A DNA stretch of 64,000 nt from the NCBI RefSeq assembly GCF_012979235.1, contig NZ_JAATWC010000001.1:186001-250000 (forward strand), given 5' to 3'. A program made the position numbers and the translations under genes. The notes under the pieces are model-generated. The model did no database searches. It saw nothing but the letters and a program-made list of their open reading frames with translations, and was not told the DNA's origin. Below are positions 45,968-54,101 of this stretch, piece after piece. The DNA comes from Dissulfurirhabdus thermomarina. GTDB taxonomy: Bacteria > Desulfobacterota > Dissulfuribacteria > Dissulfuribacterales > Dissulfurirhabdaceae. Numbering within the stretch: the stretch's first letter is position 1; each line of letters begins with the position of its first letter.

Positions 45968-47002
45968 GTGGCCCCGGGCGGAGTCCTCACGGCGGCGGTC
46001 GGCGGGGAGACGGTCCTGGAGGCCCCCTTCGGGCGCTTCGCCTATGCCCCGTGGTCGCCCAGGGTGCGGGCCGAGACCTGGTGGGACCTCGCCTCCCTCA
46101 CGAAGCCCCTGGCCACGGCGCTCGCCGTCCTGGTCCTGGTGGGCCGGGGCCGCCTCACCCTGGAGGCGGAGCTGGGGGCGGTCCTCGACGGGGTCTCCGC
46201 GGACAAGGCGGCCATCACCCTGCGCCAGCTCCTCGCCCACTGCGGGGGGCTGGCGGCGCATCGCCCCTACGCCGAGGCCGTGGCCCGTCTGGCCCCGGCC
46301 GAGCGGGCCGCGGAGGTGCGCCGGCTTCTCCTGGCCGAGCCCCTGGCCGCCGCCCCGGGGAGCGTGGAGATCTACAGCGACCTCGGGTTCATCCTCCTGG
46401 GCTGGGTGGTGGAGGCCGTCACCGGGCGCGCGTTCCCGGAGGCGGTGGCGGACCTGGTCTTGGCTCCCCTCGGGGCCAGCGGGCTGGGATTCGCCGCGGA
46501 TGTACCCCCGGGCGGCGCGGCCCCCACCGGCTGGTGCCCGCTCCGGGGCCGCCTCCTCCAGGGCGAGGTCCACGACGCCAACGCCTGGGCCCTGGGCGGG
46601 GCCGCCGGGCACGCCGGGCTCTTCGGGACCGCGGCGGGGGTCCGGCGCCTGCTGCTTCGCCTGCTGGAGCTCGCCGCCGGCCGCCGGGTGCACCCGGATC
46701 TCCCCGCAGACCTCGTCCGGGAGGCCTTCCGGCGCCAGGACCTCGTGCCGGGCGGGACCCGCGCCCTGGGCTTCGACACGCCGTCCGCCGAGGGCTCCAG
46801 CGCGGGGACCCGCCTTTCCCGGGAAAGCGCCGGCCATCTCGGCTTCACGGGGACCTCCTTCTGGATGGACCTCGACCGGGAGGTGGTGGTGGTCCTCCTC
46901 ACCAACCGCACCTTCCCCGACGCCTCGCCGGCCAGCCAGGAGGGGCTCCGCCGGTGGCGGCCCCGCCTCCACGACCTCGTCCTGGAGGTCTTCCAGCCGT
47001 GA
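45968..47002 (+). CDS. Serine hydrolase of the beta-lactamase (class C-like) family
   Basis: About 344 residues with the penicillin-binding fold. SxxK is SLTK (in WWDLASLTKPLATALAV), the second motif is YSD (VEIYSDLGFILLG), and a late HLGFTGTSFWMD stands in for the KTG-type triad. No signal peptide is visible, so it may be cytoplasmic. The start is uncertain: GTG at 45968 is the first standard start, but the coding pattern (EDIERELIRLRGEG) extends upstream, where the only options are CTG at 45944, overlapping the mscS stop as CTGA, or GTC at 45911. Substrate unknown. Confidence 0.82.
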   Translation: MAPGGVLTAAVGGETVLEAPFGRFAYAPWSPRVRAETWWDLASLTKPLATALAVLVLVGRGRLTLEAELGAVLDGVSADKAAITLRQLLAHCGGLAAHRPYAEAVARLAPAERAAEVRRLLLAEPLAAAPGSVEIYSDLGFILLGWVVEAVTGRAFPEAVADLVLAPLGASGLGFAADVPPGGAAPTGWCPLRGRLLQGEVHDANAWALGGAAGHAGLFGTAAGVRRLLLRLLELAAGRRVHPDLPADLVREAFRRQDLVPGGTRALGFDTPSAEGSSAGTRLSRESAGHLGFTGTSFWMDLDREVVVVLLTNRTFPDASPASQEGLRRWRPRLHDLVLEVFQP

Positions 47003-48459
47003 CGCCCGCCGCCCGGTCCGAACTCGAGGCGCTGGCCCGGTCCGGGGCGGCCTGGGCGGCGGGCGGCCCCGTGCGGGACTGGTTCCTCGGGCGCCCGGCG
47101 GCGGACCTGGACGTGGTGGTGCCGGAGGGCGGGGTGGCCGCCGCCCGGGGGCTGGCGGCGCGGGCGGGGGGACGCCTCGTGCTGCTGGACGAGGGGGAGG
47201 GGGTGGCCCGGGTGGTCTTCCCGGACCTGGTGGTGGACTTCAGCCAGTTTCGAGGCGGAGCCCGGGACCTGGCGGGGGATCTCGCGGCACGGGACTTCAC
47301 CCTGAACGCCATGGCCGTTCCCCTCGGTGCGGCGCTGCCTCTCCTGGACGCGCCGCCGGAGGACCCCGGCGCGGTTCGGGGCCGGCTCCTCCCGGCCCTG
47401 GTGGATCCCCACGGCGGGCGCCGGGACCTCGAGGCGGGGGTGATCCGGGCCCTCGGGCGGCGCAACCTCGCCGACGACCCCCTCCGGCTCCTCCGGGCCT
47501 TCCGCTTCCGCGCCCAGCTGGATTTTGCCATCGAGCCCGGGACCCGGGGGTGGATCCCGGAGCTCGCCCCGGCCCTGGGGGGGGTGGCGGCGGAGCGGGT
47601 CTCCCACGAGCTCGGCCTCGTCCTCGCCACCGGCCGGGCGGGGCGGACCTTCGCAGAGATGGCGGAGGCCGGGATCCTCTTCGTCCTCTTCCCGGAGCTG
47701 GCCCCGGGGGTCGGCCTGGAGCAGCCGGGGTTCCACCACCTGGACGTCTTCCGCCACTGCCTGGCGGCCCTCGAGGCCCTCGAGGAGCTGGTCCGGGACC
47801 CCGGCACGGCCTTCACCGAGGCGGCACCCCTCCGGTCCTGGGTGGCCGGCGCCGGGGACCGGCTCCCCTGGCTGGCGTGGGCGGCGCTCTTCCACGACCT
47901 CGGCAAGCCCGCCTGCCGGGGCGAGAAGGCCGGCCGCCCCACCTTCTATTACCACGACCACGCCGGGGCGGAGATGGTGGCGGCCATCGGGCGCCGGCTC
48001 CGCTGGCCCCGGAGGGGCACGGCCTTCGCGGCCCGGATGGTGCGGCTCCACATGCGGCCCTTCTTCCTCCTCGCCCAGGTCCGGCGGGGGGGGCCGAGCC
48101 GCCGGGCCATGCGCCGCCTCCTCACGGAGGCGGGGGCCGACTACCCGGCCCTGTTCCTCCTCGCCATGGCCGACAGCCGGGCCGGCCGGGGGCCGCTCAA
48201 GCCGCCGGACCTCGACCGGAACCTGGACCTCCTCTGGAGCCGGGTCCACGCCTTCCACGAGGAACGGATGCGGCCCGTGGCGGCGCTGCCGCGGCTGCTG
48301 ACCGGGCACGACCTCCAGGAGATCTTCGGCCTCGCCCCCGGGCCGCGGATCGGCCGGCTCCTGGAGGCCCTGGAGGAGGCCCGGGTGGAGGGCCGGGTGG
48401 CCGACCGGGAGGAGGCCGTCCGCTGGCTCCGGCGGCTCGTGGAGCAGGAGGAGGCGTGA
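46999..48459 (+). CDS. CCA tRNA nucleotidyltransferase/poly(A) polymerase family with HD domain
   Basis: A 486-residue class II nucleotidyltransferase. GTG overlaps the previous stop (GTGA). The active site is GGPVRDWFLGRPAADLDVVV (G-G-x-V-R-D and D-x-D), followed by ARDFTLNAMAVPL, DPLRLLRAFRFRAQL and an HD-type phosphohydrolase region (ALFHDLGKPA..YYHDHAGAEM). This order is that of bacterial CCA-adding enzymes or A-adding enzymes that mature tRNA 3' ends. The two activities cannot be separated by eye. Confidence 0.9.
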   Translation: MTPAARSELEALARSGAAWAAGGPVRDWFLGRPAADLDVVVPEGGVAAARGLAARAGGRLVLLDEGEGVARVVFPDLVVDFSQFRGGARDLAGDLAARDFTLNAMAVPLGAALPLLDAPPEDPGAVRGRLLPALVDPHGGRRDLEAGVIRALGRRNLADDPLRLLRAFRFRAQLDFAIEPGTRGWIPELAPALGGVAAERVSHELGLVLATGRAGRTFAEMAEAGILFVLFPELAPGVGLEQPGFHHLDVFRHCLAALEALEELVRDPGTAFTEAAPLRSWVAGAGDRLPWLAWAALFHDLGKPACRGEKAGRPTFYYHDHAGAEMVAAIGRRLRWPRRGTAFAARMVRLHMRPFFLLAQVRRGGPSRRAMRRLLTEAGADYPALFLLAMADSRAGRGPLKPPDLDRNLDLLWSRVHAFHEERMRPVAALPRLLTGHDLQEIFGLAPGPRIGRLLEALEEARVEGRVADREEAVRWLRRLVEQEEA

Positions 48460-49334
48460 GCCCGGGCTGCGTGAGTCTCAACACCTACCTGCGCCGGCGC
48501 TTCGGGGAGCGGGTGCAGAAGGTCCCCCTCGACGCCGGTCTCACCTGCCCCAACCGGGACGGGACCAAGGGGCGCGCGGGCTGTATCTACTGCGATGCCC
48601 GCGGATCCGGCACCGGCGCCGCCCGGGAGGGGCTGGGGGTCGCCGCCCAGATGCGGCGGGGGATGGAGCGGGCCCGGCGTCGCTACGGGGCCCGGCGTTT
48701 CATCGCCTACTTCCAGTCCTTCTCCAACACCTACGCACCGCCCGCGCGGCTCGAGGCCCTCTACCGCGAGGCCCTCGTCGGCCCGGAGGTGGTGGGGCTC
48801 TCCATCGGGACCCGGCCGGACTGCGTGGACGCGGAGCGGCTCTCCCTCGTCCGCCGCGTGGCGGCGGGGCGGATGGCCTGGATGGAATACGGGCTCCAGA
48901 GCGCCAGCGACGCCACCCTGGCCCGGATCGGCCGGGGCCACACCGTGGCGGACTTCGTGCGCGCCGTGGAGCTTTCCCGGCGCTTCGGCCTGCCGGTCTG
49001 CACCCATGTCATCTTCGGGTTGCCGGGGGAGGGGCCGGCGGAGATGGAGGCCACGGTGCGGCTCCTGGCGGAGCTTCGCGTCGAGGGGGTCAAGTTCCAC
49101 CAGCTCTACGTCCTGGAGGGCACGGCCCTGGCCCGGGACCTCGCCGCCGGCGCGTATCGGCCCATCTCCCGGGAGGCCTACGTGGCCGCGGTGCGCCGGG
49201 CGCTGGAGCTGCTGCCTCCGGCGACGGTGGTCCAGCGCCTCTGGGCGGATCCGCCCCGGGCCGGGCTCCTGGCCCCGGCATGGTCGCTGGACCGGGCGGG
49301 GCTCCGGGCCGAGCTGGCCGCGGGCCTGGCGTGA
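48456..49334 (+). CDS. YhcC-type radical SAM protein (TIGR01212 family)
   Basis: A 292-residue radical SAM protein with GTG start overlapping the preceding stop. The cluster-binding cysteines follow the YhcC spacing: C-PNRDGTKGRAG-C-IY-C after KVPLDAGLT. FIAYFQSFSNTYAP, VGLSIGTRPDCV and WMEYGLQSASDATL are family marks. The family is of poorly known function; a tRNA-modification role has been suspected. Being coupled to a tRNA nucleotidyltransferase gene agrees with that, but it is inference. Confidence 0.9.
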   Translation: MSPGCVSLNTYLRRRFGERVQKVPLDAGLTCPNRDGTKGRAGCIYCDARGSGTGAAREGLGVAAQMRRGMERARRRYGARRFIAYFQSFSNTYAPPARLEALYREALVGPEVVGLSIGTRPDCVDAERLSLVRRVAAGRMAWMEYGLQSASDATLARIGRGHTVADFVRAVELSRRFGLPVCTHVIFGLPGEGPAEMEATVRLLAELRVEGVKFHQLYVLEGTALARDLAAGAYRPISREAYVAAVRRALELLPPATVVQRLWADPPRAGLLAPAWSLDRAGLRAELAAGLA

Positions 49335-49350
49335 GCGGGGAGGTCCGGCC

Positions 49351-50485
49351 TCAGTTGCCGGCCTGGAGCTGGAGGTAGCGTTCGATGAAGGGGTCGATTT
49401 CCCCGTCCAGGACGGCGCCGACGTTTCCGGTCTCGTAGTCGGTCCGGTGGTCCTTGATGAGCTGGTAGGGGTGGAGGACGTAGGAGCGGATCTGGCTCCC
49501 CCAGGCGATATCCTTCTTGCCGCCGTGGAGCTTCTGCTTCTCTTGCTCCCGCTTGGCCATCTCGGCCTCGTAGAGCCGGCTCTTCAGGATTTTCATGGCG
49601 ATGGCCTTGTTCTTGTGCTGGGAGCGTTCGTTCTGGCACTGGACCACGATCCCGGTGGGCAGGTGCGTGATCCGGACCGCGGAGTCGGTCTTGTTCACAT
49701 GCTGGCCGCCGGCCCCGCTGGAGCGGTAGGTGTCGATGCGGAGGTCCTTCTCGTCGATCTCCACGTGGATGGTGTCGTCGAGTTCCGGCACCACGAAGAC
49801 CGAGGCGAAGGAGGTGTGCCGCCGGCCCGAGGCATCGAAGGGGGAGATCCGCACCAGGCGGTGGACCCCGGCCTCGGCCTTGAGGTAGCCGTAGGCGTAG
49901 GGGCCGTCGGCCAGGAAGGTGGCGCTCTTGGTGCCCGCCTCTTCCCCGGGCATGTGGTCGAGCATGCGGACCTTGTAGCCCCGGTTCTCGCACCAGCGCA
50001 GGTACATCCGGAGCAGCATCTCGGCCCAGTCCTGGGCCTCGGTGCCGCCTGCGCCCGCGTGGATGGTGACGATGGCGCTGCTGCGGTCGTGGGGCCCGGC
50101 CAGCAGCCGCGCCAGTTCCGTCCGGCCGACCTCCTTCTCGAGGGCGGCGGCCCGCTGGCGGACCTCGGCCACCACGTCGGCGTCGGCCTCTTCCTCGGCG
50201 AGTTCGAGGAGGACCTCGAGGTCCTCCAACTCGGCGTCGAGGCGGGCCACCTCGTCACGCCGGGCGAGGAGGTCGGCGCGTTCCTTCAGGAGATCGGCGG
50301 AGTCGGGCGACTCCCAGAAATCCGGGGCCAGCATCCGCTGGTCGATGGCGGAGAGGCGTGCGTCGATCTGCTCCCCATCAAAGGTAACCTCGCAGGAGTT
50401 CCAGCCGCCGGTGGATGTCCCGCAGCCGGTCCTTGAGTTCGAGGACGCCGAGTTCCGGGGTGACGATCTTGCCGTTGTCGCTCAT
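49351..50485 (-). CDS. prfB: PrfB, peptide chain release factor 2 (programmed +1 frameshift)
   Basis: Release factor for UGA and UAA. Reading starts at ATG 50485 and runs 35 codons to CTT (50381), where an in-frame TGA (50380-50378) follows; a +1 shift lets reading go on from GAT (50379) to the stop at 49351, giving 377 aa. The joined sequence ...LELLRGYL-DGEQIDARLS... matches RF2 at this point. Specificity motif SPF (RISPFDASGR) and the catalytic GGQ (SSGAGGQHVNKTDS) are present. UGA-sensing feedback is the known logic of this site. The ATG overlaps the lnt stop (ATGA). Confidence 0.96.
50377..50392 (-). promoter_or_regulatory. RF2 programmed frameshift site
   Basis: The minus strand reads CGA GGT TAC CTT TGA T. 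A Shine-Dalgarno-like GAGGT ends three bases before the slippery CTT, and TGA follows, as in E. coli prfB (AGGGGG, three bases, CTTTGA). Peptidyl-tRNA on CUU re-pairs with UUU, and GAU (Asp) is read next. Confidence 0.95.
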
Positions 50486-52110
50486 GGTGCCTGTCCTCCG
50501 GGGCGGCGCGTCCCGGGGCGCCGCGTTGCAAGGAAATACTCCAGAAATATAGCCGCTGCCGGGAGAAATATCACCCCCGCGAGGACCGGGAAGTCCCCGG
50601 CCCGGAGGTAGGGGGTCCGGCCGTCTCGGAGCCGGACGTCCTCGGCGATCCATGTCCGGCGGAAGAGCCGGGTCGGGCGCCGGCACGCGCCCCACGGGGT
50701 GAAGAAGGCGCTGACCCCGGTGTTGGCGGCCCGGATGACCCACCGGCGGGTCTCCACGGCCCGGAGGGCCGCCATGGCGGCGTGCTGGAACGGGGCCCCG
50801 GTCCGGCCGAACCAGGCGTCGTTGGTGAGGACGGCGAGCACGTTGGCCCCGGCCGCCGCGCTCCGGCGGGCGAGCGCCGGGAAGATGCTCTCGAAGCAGA
50901 TGAGGGGACCCACCCGGATGTCCCCGGCCGCAAGGGGCGCGGCGGCGGCGCCGGGCGTGAACTCGCCCACCGAGGGGATGAGGCCGCGGGCCCAGGCGGT
51001 GAGCGGCCCCCACGGGAGGTACTCCCCGAAGGGCACCAGGTGGCGCTTGTCGTAGCGGCCCCGGACTCTGCCGAGGCGGTCCAGGAGGTAGGCGCTGTTC
51101 AGGTAGGCCACGCCTCCGCCGGGGCCGGGGCGGTGGGCGGGGCTCCCGAAGAGGAGGGCGGCCCGGGCCAGGACCGGGATCTCCCGCACCGCCCGCGACA
51201 GCGGGCCCGGGTCCTGGAAGTAGAAGGGGGTCGCCGTCTCGGGCCAGACGACGAGGGCGGGCCGGTCCGGGTGCCAGCCGGCGGCCGCGGCGAGGCTGAG
51301 CCGGCGGTAGATCTCCACCGTGGCCGCCTGGAAGGCGGGGTCCCACTTCCGGTCCTGGGGGACGGCGCCCTGGACCACCGCCGCCCGGAGCACGGGGCGG
51401 CGGGCGTCGTCGGCCCGAACGGCCCGGATACGGGCGGCGCCCCAGCCCCAGCCGGCGAGCGCCAGGGCGGCGAAGGCGGCCAGGGCGGCGGCCCGGGCCC
51501 GGCGCCTCCCCGGCACCCGCCGGCACCCCAGCCACAGGAGCCCCGCACCCAGGGCCGTCCAGAAGGAAAGACCGTAGGGGCCCCAGATCTCCGCCGTCTG
51601 GATGAGCTCGGGCCGGGGGGCCAGGGCGTAGGCGAGCGCCCCCCAGGGAAAGCCGCTCAGGAGGTGGCCCCGGAGCCATTCGAGGAGGGTCCATGCCGCG
51701 GCCGCCACGAGGGGCACGAGGCGGCCGTGGGAGCGCCCCCGCCGCCACAGGGCCAGCCCGGCCGTCCAAGCCCCCGGGTAGAGGGCGAGGTAGGCGGCGA
51801 GCAGCAGCGGGACCGGGAGGGCCCCCCAGGAGGGAAGGCCCCCGTAGCGGGCCACGGTGGGGGCGATCCACCAGAGGAGCGAGGTGAAGTGGACCAGGCC
51901 GAAGACGTAGCCCAGCCGGAAGGCGGCGGCCGGGGGGCGGCCGTCCGCGGCGGCCAGGAGCATCGCCGGGCCGGCCAGGACCAGGGGCCAGGCGGCCACG
52001 GGCGGGAAGGCGGCCGTGAGGGCGAGGCCGCCGGCGGCGGCCAGGGCCGGCCGGGCGGCGGCATCCAAAGGGCCGCCGCGCCGGGGGAGGTGGCGATGGG
52101 GCGCGGCCAT
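50482..52110 (-). CDS. lnt: Lnt, apolipoprotein N-acyltransferase
   Basis: Inner-membrane enzyme adding the third acyl chain to lipoproteins. The 542 residues have about six N-terminal membrane helices, a periplasmic nitrilase-like domain and a C-terminal helix. The Glu-Lys-Cys triad is visible: Glu in LVVWPETATPF, Lys in RYDKRHLVPFGEYLP, Cys in VGPLICFESIFP. The presence of Lnt agrees with the lipoproteins LptE and the cytochrome in this window. Confidence 0.94.
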   Translation of the reverse strand: MAAPHRHLPRRGGPLDAAARPALAAAGGLALTAAFPPVAAWPLVLAGPAMLLAAADGRPPAAAFRLGYVFGLVHFTSLLWWIAPTVARYGGLPSWGALPVPLLLAAYLALYPGAWTAGLALWRRGRSHGRLVPLVAAAAWTLLEWLRGHLLSGFPWGALAYALAPRPELIQTAEIWGPYGLSFWTALGAGLLWLGCRRVPGRRRARAAALAAFAALALAGWGWGAARIRAVRADDARRPVLRAAVVQGAVPQDRKWDPAFQAATVEIYRRLSLAAAAGWHPDRPALVVWPETATPFYFQDPGPLSRAVREIPVLARAALLFGSPAHRPGPGGGVAYLNSAYLLDRLGRVRGRYDKRHLVPFGEYLPWGPLTAWARGLIPSVGEFTPGAAAAPLAAGDIRVGPLICFESIFPALARRSAAAGANVLAVLTNDAWFGRTGAPFQHAAMAALRAVETRRWVIRAANTGVSAFFTPWGACRRPTRLFRRTWIAEDVRLRDGRTPYLRAGDFPVLAGVIFLPAAAIFLEYFLATRRPGTRRPGGQAP

Positions 52111-52123
52111 CCGGTCCCGTGAC

Positions 52124-52702
52124 TCAGCGGTAGACCAGGGTCCCGTCCACCACCTCGGGCGGCCGCATCCGCCAGTGGGTCTCGTAGGAGAAGAGGATCT
52201 GGCGCTCCAGGGCCACCCGCTCGGGGGGCAGGGCGGGGGGCGGCCACTGCCGGGTCATCTCGACCAGCCGGGCCCGGGTGGGGATGGCGTCCCATCCGTA
52301 GGCCACGGCCTTCTTGCGCCGGACGTCCAGGAGCGCCGCCTCGTCGAGGTTGGCCTGGACGGCCCAGGGGACGACGTAGTCCGGTTCCAGGAGGCGCGCC
52401 GCGGCGATGGTGCCGGCCTCGCGGGTGACCACCGACCCGGGGTTCCCCCGGAGGATCATGAGGGTCCGGCCCGCCACCCGGACCGCGATGTCCACGAGGA
52501 CGAGGATCCGCCGGCCCTCCCGCTCGAGGGTGATGCCGCGGTCCAGCTCCAGCTCGTCGAGGCGGTGGCCCTTCTCGTCCACCAGGTGGCGGGCGAGGGC
52601 CTGGCGGATCCGTTCCCGGTCGGTATCCGGGACGAGGCGCCCCGTCACGAGACAGGGCACCCGGGGGAAGAGGTCGGCTGGTTCCTGTGCGCGGTTCGCC
52701 AT
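52124..52702 (-). CDS. HsdR N-terminal-like (HSDR_N) domain protein
   Basis: A 192-residue orphan protein, ATG at 52702. The central part (RIRQALARHLVDEKGHRLDELELDRGI..EGRRILVLVDIAVRVAGRTLMILRGNPG..TREAGTIAAARLLEPDYVVPWAVQANLDEAALLDV) resembles the N-terminal nuclease-like domain of type I restriction HsdR. The E-x-K half of the PD-(D/E)xK active site is not apparent (LRG is found there), so it is probably not an active nuclease. No hsdM or hsdS is nearby. It is upstream of lnt on the same strand. Confidence 0.65.
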   Translation of the reverse strand: MANRAQEPADLFPRVPCLVTGRLVPDTDRERIRQALARHLVDEKGHRLDELELDRGITLEREGRRILVLVDIAVRVAGRTLMILRGNPGSVVTREAGTIAAARLLEPDYVVPWAVQANLDEAALLDVRRKKAVAYGWDAIPTRARLVEMTRQWPPPALPPERVALERQILFSYETHWRMRPPEVVDGTLVYR

Positions 52703-53354
52703 GGAGGGATGGGCTCCGTCGGTCGGGGGATCGCCCCGCGCCGAGACACCGGCCGGGGCCGCCTTGGAATCTATCCCACCCGGGGCGGGATGTCCAATGG
52801 TGGAGCGGGAGAGGCCGGGGAACCGCCCCCGGTCCCCGGTCCCTCCATGTGCCCCGGTCGCTCGAAAAGCATGGCCCGGGGTCGATCCTGGGCGGCGGAT
52901 GCCATGGGAAGGCTGTCTTCTGCTTGAGATCTTTGCGCAAAAAGACAAAAAGAAACGATCGCTCCCCCAGTAATAAATTTGCAAGGATGGCATTTTGTAT
53001 GTTGGTGTTGCGCTTCTTTGAAGATACTGAATAGAAAATGGTCAGAAAGGTCGATATACAATATTTGGAGTGGGTTAGGTCTCGCATATTTTAAAAATAG
53101 ATGATCATGAATTTAGTTTCACAAGACATTGAATTTCTTGGAGCATGCATCGTCAATGATGACTTCTCTGCAAAAGGCAAAAGTCGCAAACGATCCGATG
53201 GTGCCACCAAAGAGCGGCAATTCGCCGACGGGGGCCTCCCTCGCCGGGATAAGCCGACGGGGAGGCGGGCCGGGCTTGGCTTCGGGCCGCCGATGGGCTA
53301 TGAAGAGGCGGTGACCCGCCCCGGGTCCCGGGGCGCCAGGAGGCCGGCCGCCGC
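52703..53354. other. 652-bp gap with an AT-rich island
   Basis: No supported gene. Positions about 52921-53215 are strikingly AT-rich with A- and T-runs, unlike everything else in the window, while the flanks return to GC-rich sequence. Short frames on both strands (for example from 53101 plus, or 53087 minus) run from the AT-rich part into GC-rich shadow sequence and match nothing I know. It may be a promoter/regulatory region for trmJ, a silenced remnant of foreign DNA, or an RNA gene; none can be shown by eye. No tRNA fold or transposase was recognised. Confidence 0.6.
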
Positions 53355-54101
53355 ATGCGACTCGACAACGTCACCGTGGTGCTCCACGAGCCCCGCTACC
53401 CCGAGAACATCGGGGCCGCCGCCCGGGCCTGCCGCAACATGGGCGCCCGGGGCCTGGTGGCCGTCCGCCCGCGGAACCCGGACCGGGAGAAGATGCTGAA
53501 GATGGCCACCCACGAGGCGGCCGACCTCGTGGAGGCCATGCCCATCCTGGATTCCCTGGACGAGGCCCTGGCCCCGTTCCAGCACGTGGTGGGGACCACG
53601 GCGCGGACCGGGCGCCACCGGCGGCCCACGGACACGCCCCGGGGCCTGGCCCGGGGCCTGGCCCCGGTGCTTGCCCGCAACCGGGTGGCCCTCCTCTTCG
53701 GCTCCGAGAAGTGGGGGCTCTCCAACGCGGCGCTGGCCCGGTGCCAGTCCCTGGTCACCATCCCCACGGCGGGTTTTTCGTCCGTCAACCTGGCCCAGAG
53801 CGTGATGATCCTCCTCTACGAGCTTCGGCTGGCCGACGGGGACGCCGCCCCCCCGCTCCCGCGACTGGCCGACCAGCGGGAGCTCGAAGGCCTCTTCGCC
53901 CACCTGGCCGAGCTCTTCGAGGCCGTTGGCTTCATCCATCCCGAAAGCCCCGAGCATTGGATGGCCAACGTGCGCCGCTTCGTGGGGCGGCTGCAGCTCC
54001 AGGCCCGGGAGGTCCGGCTGGCCCGGGGCTTCTGCCGGCAGGTCCTCTGGGCCCTCGGGCGGTCCGGCGAGGGGCGGCGGGAGGCGGCCGGTGGGCGCTG
54101 A
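53355..54101 (+). CDS. TrmJ/TrmH-family RNA 2'-O-methyltransferase
   Basis: A 248-residue SPOUT (SpoU) methyltransferase. Motif 1 is PRYPENIGAAARACRNMGARGLV, motif 2 LLFGSEKWGLSNAAL and motif 3 TAGFSSVNLAQSVMILLYEL, which form the trefoil-knot SAM site. A C-terminal helical extension (about 170-248), like that of TrmJ, suggests methylation of tRNA position 32. ATG at 53355. It overlaps the cytochrome gene by 11 nt. Confidence 0.9.
   Translation: MRLDNVTVVLHEPRYPENIGAAARACRNMGARGLVAVRPRNPDREKMLKMATHEAADLVEAMPILDSLDEALAPFQHVVGTTARTGRHRRPTDTPRGLARGLAPVLARNRVALLFGSEKWGLSNAALARCQSLVTIPTAGFSSVNLAQSVMILLYELRLADGDAAPPLPRLADQRELEGLFAHLAELFEAVGFIHPESPEHWMANVRRFVGRLQLQAREVRLARGFCRQVLWALGRSGEGRREAAGGR

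Noticed and set aside
52124-52993. Longer start of the HsdR-N-like protein at 52993
   Set aside because: The added N-terminus comes from the AT-rich island and has no similarity to the domain; ATG 52702 fits better.
53101-53499. Frame starting in the AT-rich island (MIMNLVSQDIEFLG...)
   Set aside because: Runs into the trmJ gene in another frame and becomes shadow sequence; no recognisable domain.
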